From NCBI GenBank assembly GCA_965230215.1, contig CBDDKN010000002.1, positions 1 to 64,000 on the forward strand: a stretch of DNA of 64,000 nucleotides, written 5' to 3'. Of the stretch, positions 52,655 through 61,355 are shown piece by piece (the first letter of the stretch is position 1; every line of letters begins with the position of its first letter). This stretch comes from RFSX01 sp965230215 (GTDB taxonomy: Bacteria; Bacteroidota; Bacteroidia; Chitinophagales; Saprospiraceae). The position numbers and the translations under genes were made by a program. The notes under the pieces are model-generated. The model saw only the letters and a list, made by a program, of their open reading frames with translations. It had not been told where the DNA came from and searched no databases.

Positions 52655-53521
52655 TCACCCCAGGTAAGACTTAAGTGCATTCCTGTTGACGGATTTACGT
52701 AATCTCCTGAGTGCGCGTTCTTTAATTTGTCTTACACGTTCTCTGGTCAATCCGTACAGTTCTCCTATCTCTTCAAGTGTCAACGATTTATGACCATTCA
52801 AGCCATAGTACGCCGAAAGTACTTCAATTTCTCTTGAAGAAAGCAGAGATAATCCGTGCTTCACCTCTTCTTTCAATGATTCCTCCATCAACCCAAGATC
52901 CGGTGAAATTTGATCTTCTGATGCATATAGGTCAAGCATGGTTGCTTCACCCTCTTCCCCACCTACAGGAGCGTCCATTGACAGATGTCTTCCGCCACCT
53001 TGCAGTACATTGCGTATATCTGAGATCTTCATATCAAGAAGATCAGCCAGTTCCTCATGGGTCGGATTACGTTCAAATTCCTGAACGAATGACACATAAG
53101 CTTCATTTACTTTTGAATAAGAACTTACCTTGTTAAGTGGTAATCTTACCATTCTTGCATTTTCAACAATAGCCTGCAAGATGGATTGTCTGATCCACCA
53201 AACGGCGTAAGAGATAAACTTGAAACCTCTTGTTTCATCAAATCTCTTTGCAGCTTTCATAAGCCCCATATTACCTTCATTGATCAGGTCACTCAGTGAT
53301 AATCCCTGATTCTGGTATTGCTTTGATACAGATACAACAAACCTTAGATTGGCTTGTGTCAATCTCTCTAAGGCGGCTTTGTCGCCTTCTCTTATCCTTC
53401 TAGCCATTTCTGCCTCTTCCTCCGGTGCCAGCATCTCAATCTTTGAAATATCATTGAGGTACTTGTCCAGTGCAAGGCTTTCACGACTCGTAATCTTGTT
53501 GGTAATCTTTAACTGCCTCAT
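52655..53521 (-). CDS. rpoD: Primary sigma factor of RNA polymerase (RpoD family)
   Basis: A 288-residue sigma-70 factor of the Bacteroidota primary type, which lacks region 1.1. Region 1.2 opens with DKYLNDISKIEMLAPEEEAE. Region 2 has GLMKAAKRFDETRGFKFISY and AVWWIRQSILQAI. Region 3 is around VSSYSKVNEAYVSFVQEFER. Region 4 ends with SLTLEEIGELYGLTRERVRQ and IKERALRRLRK. It recognises TTG/TAnnTTTG promoters. Two perfect or near-perfect palindromes lie 60-125 bases upstream and may be operators. Confidence 0.95.
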   Translation of the reverse strand: MRQLKITNKITSRESLALDKYLNDISKIEMLAPEEEAEMARRIREGDKAALERLTQANLRFVVSVSKQYQNQGLSLSDLINEGNMGLMKAAKRFDETRGFKFISYAVWWIRQSILQAIVENARMVRLPLNKVSSYSKVNEAYVSFVQEFERNPTHEELADLLDMKISDIRNVLQGGGRHLSMDAPVGGEEGEATMLDLYASEDQISPDLGLMEESLKEEVKHGLSLLSSREIEVLSAYYGLNGHKSLTLEEIGELYGLTRERVRQIKERALRRLRKSVNRNALKSYLG

Positions 53522-53582
53522 TAAAAAAATCTCTTATAATCAACTAAAGTACTTGACTTTATCAATAAAATATATTAAACCA

Positions 53583-53596
53583 GTACTTATAAGTAC
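53583..53596. promoter_or_regulatory. Perfect 14-base palindrome upstream of rpoD
   Basis: GTACTTATAAGTAC reads identically on both strands and lies about 65 bases before the sigma factor ATG. Its size suits a dimeric regulator, but no factor can be named. Confidence 0.35.
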
Positions 53597-53623
53597 AAGT
53601 ATCTGACCAAATAAGTTCAAGTT

Positions 53624-53643
53624 TTGGTAAAAATATTTACCAA
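53624..53643. promoter_or_regulatory. Inverted repeat upstream of rpoD
   Basis: TTGGTAAA (53624-53631) and TTTACCAA (53636-53643) form an eight-base inverted repeat with a four-base centre, about 110 bases before the sigma factor ATG. It could be an operator. Confidence 0.35.
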
Positions 53644-53689
53644 GAGCATTAATAAATCTGGAAATAGATTAACTCAGGTGGGAAAGCTT

Positions 53690-53732
53690 AAAAATAGGGA
53701 TAAAATAGCCATTTAAAAAACTATTTTATCCC
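53690..53732 (-). terminator. Intrinsic terminator of pnp
   Basis: GGGATAAAATAG (53697-53708) and CTATTTTATCCC (53721-53732) form a perfect 12-base stem. On the minus strand it is followed by TATTTTTAAG. It begins nine bases beyond the pnp stop. Confidence 0.75.
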
Positions 53733-53740
53733 CTCTATAT

Positions 53741-55897
53741 TTATTGTGGCTTCTCTTCCTGACTTTGTTGTTTTGGATTGGGCAACAAAACCTTTCTTGA
53801 GAGACGCATTTTTCCGGATTTCGGATCGATTCCAACAAGTTTAACCTTTACTGGGTCGCCAACTTTGAAATACTCGGAAACATCATTGATTCTTGAATGT
53901 GAAATTTCAGAAACGTGAAGTAGTCCGCTCTTTCCTCTGAAATCCACGAAGACTCCATAAGTTTGAACAGAAGCTACAACAGCCTCATATACATCTCCAA
54001 CTTGTGGTTCGAAGGCAATCTCTTCAATTGCTTCCTTGGCCATTCTAAGAGATTCAGCATCATTGGAAGCTATCGAGACAATACCTTTGTCGTCAACTTC
54101 TTCAATATTGATAACTGTGTTGGTTCTGGCTTGTAGATCTTGAATAACCTTTCCACCAGGTCCGATCACAGCACCGATGTAACTCTTATCGATTTTGATT
54201 TCCTCGATACGCGGAGCGTGCGGCTTAAGATCATCATTAGCTACTGAAATAGTCTTAGCCATTTCATTAAGGATATGAATTCTACCCTCTTTAGCTTGAT
54301 CAAGCGCTTTCTCTAGTGTTTCATATGGAAGACCATCGATTTTGATATCCATCTGACAAGCCGTAATACCGTTGTTAGTACCTGTAACTTTGAAGTCCAT
54401 GTCTCCAAGGGCATCCTCATCGCCAAGAATATCTGATAAGATAGCCACGTCATCACCTTCTGCAATCATACCCATAGCAATACCCGAAACAGGGGCCTTC
54501 AACTTGATACCGCCATCCATCAGTGCCAATGAACCGGCGCAAACCGTTGCCATTGATGATGAACCATTGGACTCAAGTATGTCTGATACCAATCTGATTG
54601 TATAAGGCAGTTCTTCAGGCATAACTTGCTTAATAGCTCTTGATGCCAGGTTGGCGTGACCAACTTCTCTTCTACCAGGACCACGCATAGGTTTGATTTC
54701 ACCTACAGATAATGCTGGGAAATTATAATGAAGGATAAAGTTTGAATAATAGTTTTTCAAAGCATTATCGATCATCTGCTTGTCCAACTTGGTTCCTAAA
54801 GTCAATGACGTGAGTGATTGTGTCTCACCTCTGTTGAATATTGCAGAACCGTGTGCTGATGGAAGGTAATCTACTTCAGTCCAGATAGGTCTTACTTCAT
54901 CAAATTTTCTACCGTCCAGACGCTTGCCCTCTTTGAGGACCATTGTTCTGATGGTTTCTTTCTTGATCTTATCGAAATAAGCACTGGCTTTTCCGCCATT
55001 TTCCTCCATATATTCTTCACCATGATCTTCAGTCAGCTTTTCAACCAGCGCATCAGATATGGCTTTGAATCCTTCTTTACGTGCAACCTTATCAAGTGCA
55101 CCTCTGGAAACTTCCAGGATACGGTCAACTGAGAAGGATTTAACAGCATTGTACAATTCTTCGTCAACTTCTTCAGTCGCAAGCTCTCTTTTCACTGTGG
55201 CTTTTTCGCCAACCAATCCTGCAAGCTTTAATTGTGCATTACATTGTACTTTGATAGCCTCATGACCAACCTTAATGGCTTCGATCAATTCTGCTTCCTG
55301 GCATTCCTTGGCCTCTCCTTCTACCATCATCACGTTTTCGAGCGTTGCAGCAACAACAATCTCCAGACTTGCACTTTCAAGTGCTTCTCTGCCAGGATTG
55401 ACTACATACTCACCGTCAATTTTGGCTACTCTTACTTCAGAGATAGGTCCTGCCCATGGAATATCAGATACAGAAAGTGCTGTTGATGCCGCCAATGCTG
55501 TATAAGCATCAGGCAAACGATCTTCCTCTCCAGATATCAAATTGATGATAACCTGTGTATCGTTCATATAGCCATCAGGAAATAATGGTCTGATCGCTCT
55601 ATCTACCAACCTTGAAGTCAAAACTTCATAGTCAGATAACTTGGTTTCTCTTTTGAAAAAATTACCAGGGATACGACCAGCTGCCGCAAATTTCTCCTGA
55701 TAGTCTACTGAAAGTGGGAAAAATGGCTGTCCTTCTCTCGCCTCTTTCGCTGATACAACGGAGCAAAATAGCATGGTATTACCGATCTTAACAACACAAG
55801 AACCATGTGCCTGTGTAGCTAGTTTACCGGTTTCCAATACCACCTCTTCACCGTTGGGTAAATTAAATGATGTAGTTATAGGTGTTTGTAAACCCAT
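53741..55897 (-). CDS. pnp: Polyribonucleotide nucleotidyltransferase (PNPase)
   Basis: A 718-residue phosphorolytic 3'-5' exoribonuclease. Two RNase PH-like domains occupy about residues 10-230 and 320-550 (AHGSAIFNRGETQSLTSLTL, GPGRREVGHANLA). A KH domain with GAVIGPGGKVIQDL (about 582-595) and an S1 domain with YGVFVDFRGKSGLLHVSEI (about 643-661) bind RNA. It follows rpsO by 59 bases, the conserved rpsO-pnp order. A 12-base stem terminator lies just past the stop. Confidence 0.97.
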   Translation of the reverse strand: MGLQTPITTSFNLPNGEEVVLETGKLATQAHGSCVVKIGNTMLFCSVVSAKEAREGQPFFPLSVDYQEKFAAAGRIPGNFFKRETKLSDYEVLTSRLVDRAIRPLFPDGYMNDTQVIINLISGEEDRLPDAYTALAASTALSVSDIPWAGPISEVRVAKIDGEYVVNPGREALESASLEIVVAATLENVMMVEGEAKECQEAELIEAIKVGHEAIKVQCNAQLKLAGLVGEKATVKRELATEEVDEELYNAVKSFSVDRILEVSRGALDKVARKEGFKAISDALVEKLTEDHGEEYMEENGGKASAYFDKIKKETIRTMVLKEGKRLDGRKFDEVRPIWTEVDYLPSAHGSAIFNRGETQSLTSLTLGTKLDKQMIDNALKNYYSNFILHYNFPALSVGEIKPMRGPGRREVGHANLASRAIKQVMPEELPYTIRLVSDILESNGSSSMATVCAGSLALMDGGIKLKAPVSGIAMGMIAEGDDVAILSDILGDEDALGDMDFKVTGTNNGITACQMDIKIDGLPYETLEKALDQAKEGRIHILNEMAKTISVANDDLKPHAPRIEEIKIDKSYIGAVIGPGGKVIQDLQARTNTVINIEEVDDKGIVSIASNDAESLRMAKEAIEEIAFEPQVGDVYEAVVASVQTYGVFVDFRGKSGLLHVSEISHSRINDVSEYFKVGDPVKVKLVGIDPKSGKMRLSRKVLLPNPKQQSQEEKPQ

Positions 55898-55956
55898 TTC
55901 AGAATAATATTTTAATATGTGAGAAAGCTATAAAATTACAGCTCCCTTTAGATCTT

Positions 55957-56259
55957 TTAGTACTGGCTAGCTGAAGACACAGAAGACTTTCTGATCTGTA
56001 GCTTTTCGATGATTTCTCTGTATCTGATGATGTCTTTGTTCATCAGGTATGTCAGAAGTCTTTTTCTTTTACCAACCAATGTTAAGAGAGCTCTTCTTGA
56101 TGAGTGATCTTTCTTGTTATCCTTTAGATGCTCGGTAAGTCCGGCGATTCTGAAAGTGAACAATGCGATTTGAGCCTCAATTGAACCGGAGTTATTTGAG
56201 TTGCCTCCGTATTCTTTAAAAATTTCTTCTTTCTTTTCTTTTGTTATATACGTTGCCAT
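55957..56259 (-). CDS. rpsO: 30S ribosomal protein S15
   Basis: A 100-residue ribosomal protein that binds 16S rRNA early in assembly. GSIEAQIALFTFRIAGLTEH, HSSRRALLTLVGKRKRLLTY and the YREIIEKLQIRK end are diagnostic. It carries about ten extra Ser-rich residues (SSVSSASQY) beyond the usual 89. A TATCTTTG -7 element lies about 50 bases upstream, and pnp follows. Confidence 0.97.
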   Translation of the reverse strand: MATYITKEKKEEIFKEYGGNSNNSGSIEAQIALFTFRIAGLTEHLKDNKKDHSSRRALLTLVGKRKRLLTYLMNKDIIRYREIIEKLQIRKSSVSSASQY

Positions 56260-56308
56260 AATTTAAATTTTACCAAAAAGGATTACTGAAATCGTATTTT
56301 AGCAAGCG

Positions 56309-56316
56309 CAAAGATA
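56309..56316 (-). promoter_or_regulatory. Candidate -7 element of the rpsO-pnp transcript
   Basis: TATCTTTG on the minus strand matches TAnnTTTG and lies about 50 bases before the rpsO ATG. No well-spaced TTG was found further upstream. Confidence 0.45.
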
Positions 56317-56351
56317 GTACATATTCTTTAAGAAAACATTAATTTTTTCAA

Positions 56352-56792
56352 ATGAGCAAAAAGGCATTAAGAATCGGCATTCCAGTATTGATATTCTTAT
56401 TCACTTTCAATGGTCAAATCAGGGCTCAGATAGAGCTTGATGATGAAGGATTTGAAACATTTATCTACCAAGATGAGGACAGCACCTATACCATGAAGAA
56501 ATACTATATCTGCTTCCTCAAATCTGGTCCCAATAAAAGTGAAAACCCTGAAGAAGCGGCCACACTACAGACACAACACCTTGAACATATGTCAGATTTA
56601 GCTAAAAAAGGTAAAATATGCATTGTCGGACCCATGGCGGATGATACCTCACTCAGAGGGATAGTTATATACAATGCCAAGAATATGGAAGAAGCCAGAT
56701 CATATGCAGATACAGATCCAATGGTTAAAGCTGGGTTACTTGAAGCAGAAATCCATCCCTGGTGGACCGCCAAAGGCAGCAAGTTGTATTAA
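56352..56792 (+). CDS. Exported YCII-family protein
   Basis: A 146-residue protein with a signal peptide (residues about 1-26, ending QIRAQ). The YCII-type ferredoxin-like alpha/beta domain occupies residues about 50-140: YYICFLKSGPNKSENPEEAA, TQHLEHMSDLAKKGKICIVG, and DPMVKAGLLEAEIHPWW with the conserved acidic-histidine elements. Most YCII proteins are cytoplasmic, so export is notable. Its 3' end overlaps the convergent lptD-like gene by four bases. Confidence 0.85.
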   Translation: MSKKALRIGIPVLIFLFTFNGQIRAQIELDDEGFETFIYQDEDSTYTMKKYYICFLKSGPNKSENPEEAATLQTQHLEHMSDLAKKGKICIVGPMADDTSLRGIVIYNAKNMEEARSYADTDPMVKAGLLEAEIHPWWTAKGSKLY

Positions 56793-59485
56793 AAACGGCC
56801 ACCTATAATACCGTCCACATTGTTCTGTCCGTAATTATACTTGAGGAAGCTCAAAGCATTGGAGCTTACGCCGATAGCAAAACTGTAGGTATCGCGGTTG
56901 GGATACCAGGCGAAAACCATATCCCAGCAGTGTAATTTTCGTGCAAATGTAACAGCAGGATAAGTCAAGCCATTTTTGACAAAATCATAACCGATATTAC
57001 CTACGCTTACGGTCCAGTTATCTGTCAGTGGAATGCTACCTCTAATGCCCAATGAATTGATCGTGATATCTGAATTGATATTCCCATCCTCATCCGCAAT
57101 GAAAGCATACACAATGTTATGATCGACGCTTACATTCTCAAACAATTCTCCCAGGCTTTTGCTCCTTCTCTCGGGTTGCTTTTCTTCTGAATTAGGCGGT
57201 GGCGCAAATCCCTGAGGCGGTCCTGTAATAAATTCATCACGCTGTTGTTCGTCAGTACCTGTATCTCTTTCATTGGCCTGAGGCTCCTCTTCTTTCTTAC
57301 TAAACCATTGCCTAATTTTCTTGAAGGTCAGCTTTGTAGCCAAACCAATCTGGCCGCGTTCAAGGCGCACAAGAGCCTTCCGGTCTGTCCAGACAAAGGA
57401 ATCGATGCTTCTGTTGTTTTGTTTTAAATAAGGATCAAAGGTCCACCTCGTGGTCAATACGGATATGCCGTTAAAATATCTGGAGGTAGAATTGAGCGAA
57501 AATGTGCTCCACTTCAGGGAATCCTTGGCAAAATTATAATTGCCCGAAAGTGTGACATTATCAAACAGTTTCATCTTTTTGATCGTCGAATCCTTTTTTG
57601 AAAAGTATTTGATCTCAATAATATTGTTGATCCTGAAGTTCATCTGGGATTGAAGTTCATTGAAACTCGGTGTGTTGAATGGCCCATTTTCAAATCTGGT
57701 ATAAATCTCCGGCGCACGCTCCACATCTGAGTACAGTAATGTGTCTGTGTACACACTCCTCGTATCAGGAGAATAACTAAAACCAACTTCGGGCTTCATA
57801 ATATGTCTGATTCCACGAAACCAACCTTTACTGAACTCAGCAGTACCAAAGATCTGTGTGTTGATACTTACGCCTGCATTGAGTCTCCTGTAAGAATCAA
57901 AACCGCCAACGACACCACTAACCAGGGTATCGGTAAAACTGCTGGTCTGTTCGATACGCTGCTCAATGGTATTCATGACCCAAGTCTCATCATATGTGGC
58001 TCTTGGCACAATATTGAAATGTTTGAAAATGCGTGTCGAGAAACCCGTTATAAAGGAATGTGACATACCCGTCTTGATATCATCATACATCTCACGGGTA
58101 AACAAGGTTGAATCTGTTGTCTGTACAAATGATTTTAACTTCATGTCATAATCAAATGTAATCTTCTCAAACCATGCCTCCTTATTCGATCCTCTGTTCT
58201 TGCGCTCAAAAGGATAAATGGTATTCATGTTCAGTTGAACATCTGGTAATGTAATATTGACGACGCCTGTCTGGGTGTTTTGGTTATGACTTAAACCCAT
58301 ATTAAATGAAAACGGCGTCCCTGGCATGCTGTGTCTGTAATAGAAATTCGAATTGTAGCTATTACGAAGTACAGACTGGGCATCATTGAAGTTCCTGTTC
58401 TGGTTGTTATTACCAACCACATTTATTTTTCCCCCAACATTGACGAATGGGTGGGCTTTGCTGTCCTGCTTGTGATCTATGGTAATGGAGAATCCCTTCT
58501 GTGAGATAACCGTGGGTACCTGAACCTCCTCTCCATTAATGATAGAGGTGCTGAATCCATCAAATCTTCGATCATTGTATGTGAGGCGAATCAAACCCTG
58601 GTACTTGTAGTTCTTCCTGTAATCTGCATTGACATAGATCCCGTGTGTACCCCGGGTATACAAATCCGCAGTTAATCTGACATGGATATAATCATTGATC
58701 GGGAAGTACCACCCAAAGCCCAATAATCCAAAACCAAGCTCTCGGGAGTTGAATTGATAGTTCTGCGGAAATATGAAACCAGAGCTTTTTCCTTGTGTCA
58801 GTGGATAAAACCCAAAAGGTATGATCAAGGGTGTCGGTACACCTCCCAGTTCAAGATTCGATGGGCCAAAAACGGCCAATTTATCGGAGAGCACCTTCAT
58901 CTTGCGGGGTTTGATTGCAAAATGTGGTTCTTCATGCGTACAGGTGGTAATCTTACCTTGGAAGAAGTTAATAACTGTTTCCTTTTCATGATTATGATCA
59001 TGAACTGTATTCAGATATTTAGTTCGAGCACCATGTATAATAAATTCGCCCTCCTGCTTAATAGCATCCAAGACGATGCCCTTCTCTGTTTCGAAGTTGT
59101 ATCGGAGTCCATTATAATTTACCATTTGGTCACCATCGGTGAAAGACGGCTTCAGATTGGAGTTAAACTGCTTTCTACGCCAAGCTTCAGCAATATTATT
59201 CTGCATTTCTATGGCTACCTCATCAGCCTTCAGTTCTTTGCTGTCGTAGTCAACCTCTGCTATACCGAACAACTTGACTATCTTATTACGCACATCAAGG
59301 ATTTGAGAATCCTGAGAACCAAACACTATCCGGCTGTCAAGTCCCTGATCTGAAATCTTGATATCGGCATTTTTCTTCCTTGATAGTGTATCAGACTTAG
59401 GCATACCAGGAATGGTATCAATTTGAGCATGCAAAGTGATAAAGCACAACTGTGCGAGCAATAATATGACTATCTGTCTAAGCAA
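56789..59485 (-). CDS. LptD-like outer-membrane LPS assembly protein
   Basis: An 898-residue protein. A signal peptide (residues 1-20) leads into an OstA/LptA-like beta-jellyroll (about 40-200: DSRIVFGSQDSQILDVRNKI, IVLDAIKQEGEFIIHGARTK). The barrel domain carries the conserved plug/hinge segment GGVPTPLIIPFGFYPLTQGK and many amphipathic strands. A low-complexity acidic insert (about 733-790) contains the Pro-rich GPPQGFAPPPN. LptD inserts lipopolysaccharide into the outer leaflet. It is divergent from the MCE protein gene, which also serves lipid traffic. Confidence 0.88.
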   Translation of the reverse strand: MLRQIVILLLAQLCFITLHAQIDTIPGMPKSDTLSRKKNADIKISDQGLDSRIVFGSQDSQILDVRNKIVKLFGIAEVDYDSKELKADEVAIEMQNNIAEAWRRKQFNSNLKPSFTDGDQMVNYNGLRYNFETEKGIVLDAIKQEGEFIIHGARTKYLNTVHDHNHEKETVINFFQGKITTCTHEEPHFAIKPRKMKVLSDKLAVFGPSNLELGGVPTPLIIPFGFYPLTQGKSSGFIFPQNYQFNSRELGFGLLGFGWYFPINDYIHVRLTADLYTRGTHGIYVNADYRKNYKYQGLIRLTYNDRRFDGFSTSIINGEEVQVPTVISQKGFSITIDHKQDSKAHPFVNVGGKINVVGNNNQNRNFNDAQSVLRNSYNSNFYYRHSMPGTPFSFNMGLSHNQNTQTGVVNITLPDVQLNMNTIYPFERKNRGSNKEAWFEKITFDYDMKLKSFVQTTDSTLFTREMYDDIKTGMSHSFITGFSTRIFKHFNIVPRATYDETWVMNTIEQRIEQTSSFTDTLVSGVVGGFDSYRRLNAGVSINTQIFGTAEFSKGWFRGIRHIMKPEVGFSYSPDTRSVYTDTLLYSDVERAPEIYTRFENGPFNTPSFNELQSQMNFRINNIIEIKYFSKKDSTIKKMKLFDNVTLSGNYNFAKDSLKWSTFSLNSTSRYFNGISVLTTRWTFDPYLKQNNRSIDSFVWTDRKALVRLERGQIGLATKLTFKKIRQWFSKKEEEPQANERDTGTDEQQRDEFITGPPQGFAPPPNSEEKQPERRSKSLGELFENVSVDHNIVYAFIADEDGNINSDITINSLGIRGSIPLTDNWTVSVGNIGYDFVKNGLTYPAVTFARKLHCWDMVFAWYPNRDTYSFAIGVSSNALSFLKYNYGQNNVDGIIGGRF

Positions 59486-59710
59486 ACAGGCAGAATTTTT
59501 TCTTGTTGGTCCCTATTGTGAACGCAAAAATGCCATTTCTATGCTGCAATTCCCATGCTAAAAATGTGAAGAGAGGGTTAAACTTGACTACTGTAAAGCA
59601 TATTGGCCTGAATTACCCATAAATATTGTACGATTTTACCGCAGTGTTATTTAAATGTCTCACTACAGATCATTTTATAGTATTTCATGGTTATTGTAGT
59701 TAAGAAAATT

Positions 59711-59718
59711 TAGTTTTG
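59711..59718 (+). promoter_or_regulatory. Candidate -7 element of the MCE gene
   Basis: TAGTTTTG matches TAnnTTTG and ends seven bases before the ATG at 59726, implying a very short or absent leader. A TTG at 59694-59696 is only 14 bases upstream, shorter than usual. Confidence 0.3.
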
Positions 59719-59725
59719 CAGTCTT

Positions 59726-60790
59726 ATGAAAAAGGAAGTCCAGATCGCCATATTTGCCGCCCTCACGCTAGCTGTCACCGTTTGGGGCTATAAATTCATA
59801 TCAGGTAAAAACATGTTTAGTGGGGATAAAACCTACTATGCTTACTACGATAATGTTCAGGATGTCAATACAGCTACACCTGTTCAAATCAACGGATATG
59901 AGGTTGGTACGGTTATCTCGATTAACCCAGATCCGGACGACATACGCAGAATGAGACTGGGCTTTACAGTAAAAAAATCAGTTAAGCTTCCAACATATGC
60001 AGTTGCCGAACTAATGCCAGCAAGTCCATTAGGTGGCAAAGTAGTTGAATTGAGGTTCGATAAAATGTGTGATGGAAGTAATTGCGCCGAAAATAAAGCC
60101 GTACTTGAAGGTAAAACCGTAGGAATTCTAAACTCTCTTATTAAGGAGGATGAATTAGAGCGTACAATGGAAACGGTTACAACAGCCATTGATTCTACAC
60201 TCGGGATGATTGGAGATCCAGAAAGTGATGACGCTGTTGATGTGAGCGCGCGCAATCTAGCGGTAACACTTGAAAACTTTGCAAGCATTTCCGGTGAATT
60301 CAGCAGACTGATGCAAAATTCCTCTAGGGATATGGAGAAAACACTTTCCAATATGTCTGAGATTACAACAGCATTGGTGGAGAGCAATGACAAGATCAAT
60401 ACAATGCTGGATGACCTATCAGGACTAACCAGCGATCTTAAAGAAGTTAAGTTGTCTGAAACCATAGATCTGGCCAATAATGCATTGGCTCAAACGGAGA
60501 GCAGCTTGGAAACAGCTGAATCCACTATGAAAGAAGCCAATGCATCTCTTGAGGAACTTACGGCTTTATTGAAGAAAATCTCAGAAGGTGAAGGCTCTCT
60601 AGGTAAATTGATGAATGACGAAGAACTCTATAATAATATAGAATCAACCACTCAAAATCTGGATTTGCTCATACAGGACCTAAGGCTTAATCCTAGGAGG
60701 TATTTTAGATTGTTTGGAAAGAAGTCGAAGGATTATGAATACCCAGTTGAAGACCCTGCCTACCAGAAGCCAACTGAGGATAACAAATAA
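59726..60790 (+). CDS. MCE-domain lipid-transport protein (MlaD-like)
   Basis: A 354-residue inner-membrane-anchored protein. One N-terminal helix (VQIAIFAALTLAVTVWGYKF) precedes the MCE domain (about 38-118: YYAYYDNVQDVNTATPVQIN, YEVGTVISI, ASPLGGKVVELRF). A long helical coiled-coil region (about 150-320) follows, ending in a Lys-rich tail. MCE proteins form hexameric rings that carry phospholipids between membranes. ABC partners (MlaE/MlaF) are not in the window. It is divergent from the LptD-like gene. Confidence 0.92.
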   Translation: MKKEVQIAIFAALTLAVTVWGYKFISGKNMFSGDKTYYAYYDNVQDVNTATPVQINGYEVGTVISINPDPDDIRRMRLGFTVKKSVKLPTYAVAELMPASPLGGKVVELRFDKMCDGSNCAENKAVLEGKTVGILNSLIKEDELERTMETVTTAIDSTLGMIGDPESDDAVDVSARNLAVTLENFASISGEFSRLMQNSSRDMEKTLSNMSEITTALVESNDKINTMLDDLSGLTSDLKEVKLSETIDLANNALAQTESSLETAESTMKEANASLEELTALLKKISEGEGSLGKLMNDEELYNNIESTTQNLDLLIQDLRLNPRRYFRLFGKKSKDYEYPVEDPAYQKPTEDNK

Positions 60791-60850
60791 AAAAAGACCG
60801 GCCCAACGATTGCTGAACCAGTCCTGATTTCTTTAAACTATACTTAAAGC

Positions 60851-61102
60851 TTATAGAGAATTGACGAATTTCGTCAACTTGCTTTTCAAGTTAGAAGCTT
60901 TATTTTGATGCCAGTTATTGTTCTTAGCCAACTTATCAACCATGCTGACTACCTTAGGCAAAAAGCCTTCAGCTTCTTTCTTGTCAGACATCTCTCTAAG
61001 TTTTGCAATAGCCGTTCTGGCAGACTTTTTATAGTACCTGTTGCGCAATCTTTTCTTTGCGTCTTGTCTTATTCTCTTTTTAGATGATGCGTGCTGTGCC
61101 AT
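60851..61102 (-). CDS. rpsT: 30S ribosomal protein S20
   Basis: An 83-residue basic ribosomal protein: HASSKKRIRQDAKKRLRNRY at the N terminus, KKSARTAIAKLREM, and NNWHQNKASNLKSKLTKFVN at the end are typical of S20. It has its own promoter candidate at 61129-61136 and is convergent with the MCE gene. Confidence 0.95.
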   Translation of the reverse strand: MAQHASSKKRIRQDAKKRLRNRYYKKSARTAIAKLREMSDKKEAEGFLPKVVSMVDKLAKNNNWHQNKASNLKSKLTKFVNSL

Positions 61103-61128
61103 TATCTATTTTTAATTTTTTAGGAGTG

Positions 61129-61136
61129 CAAAAATA
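61129..61136 (-). promoter_or_regulatory. Candidate -7 element of rpsT
   Basis: TATTTTTG on the minus strand matches TAnnTTTG about 27 bases before the rpsT ATG. No TTG at the -33 distance was seen. Confidence 0.4.
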
Positions 61137-61355
61137 ATGTATTTTTTTATACGATACCTAAAAAAGTAATAATTTCATATAAAATTTCAAATAGCTCAGA
61201 AATCAGTTAATTAACATTATCGGAGAACAGAAAATTGAACATTTACACATGTCTGACGCAACCAGAAAATAATTTTAGAGTTTTGTATATATCGGTATAA
61301 TATTTTCAGGTAAGAAGCGTACTATTCACTTAATAAAATAATACAAAGAGAGAGA

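Noticed and set aside
58754..59353. A 199-residue plus-strand open frame
   Set aside because: It is antisense to the LptD-like gene, whose signal peptide and OstA domain lie on the other strand.
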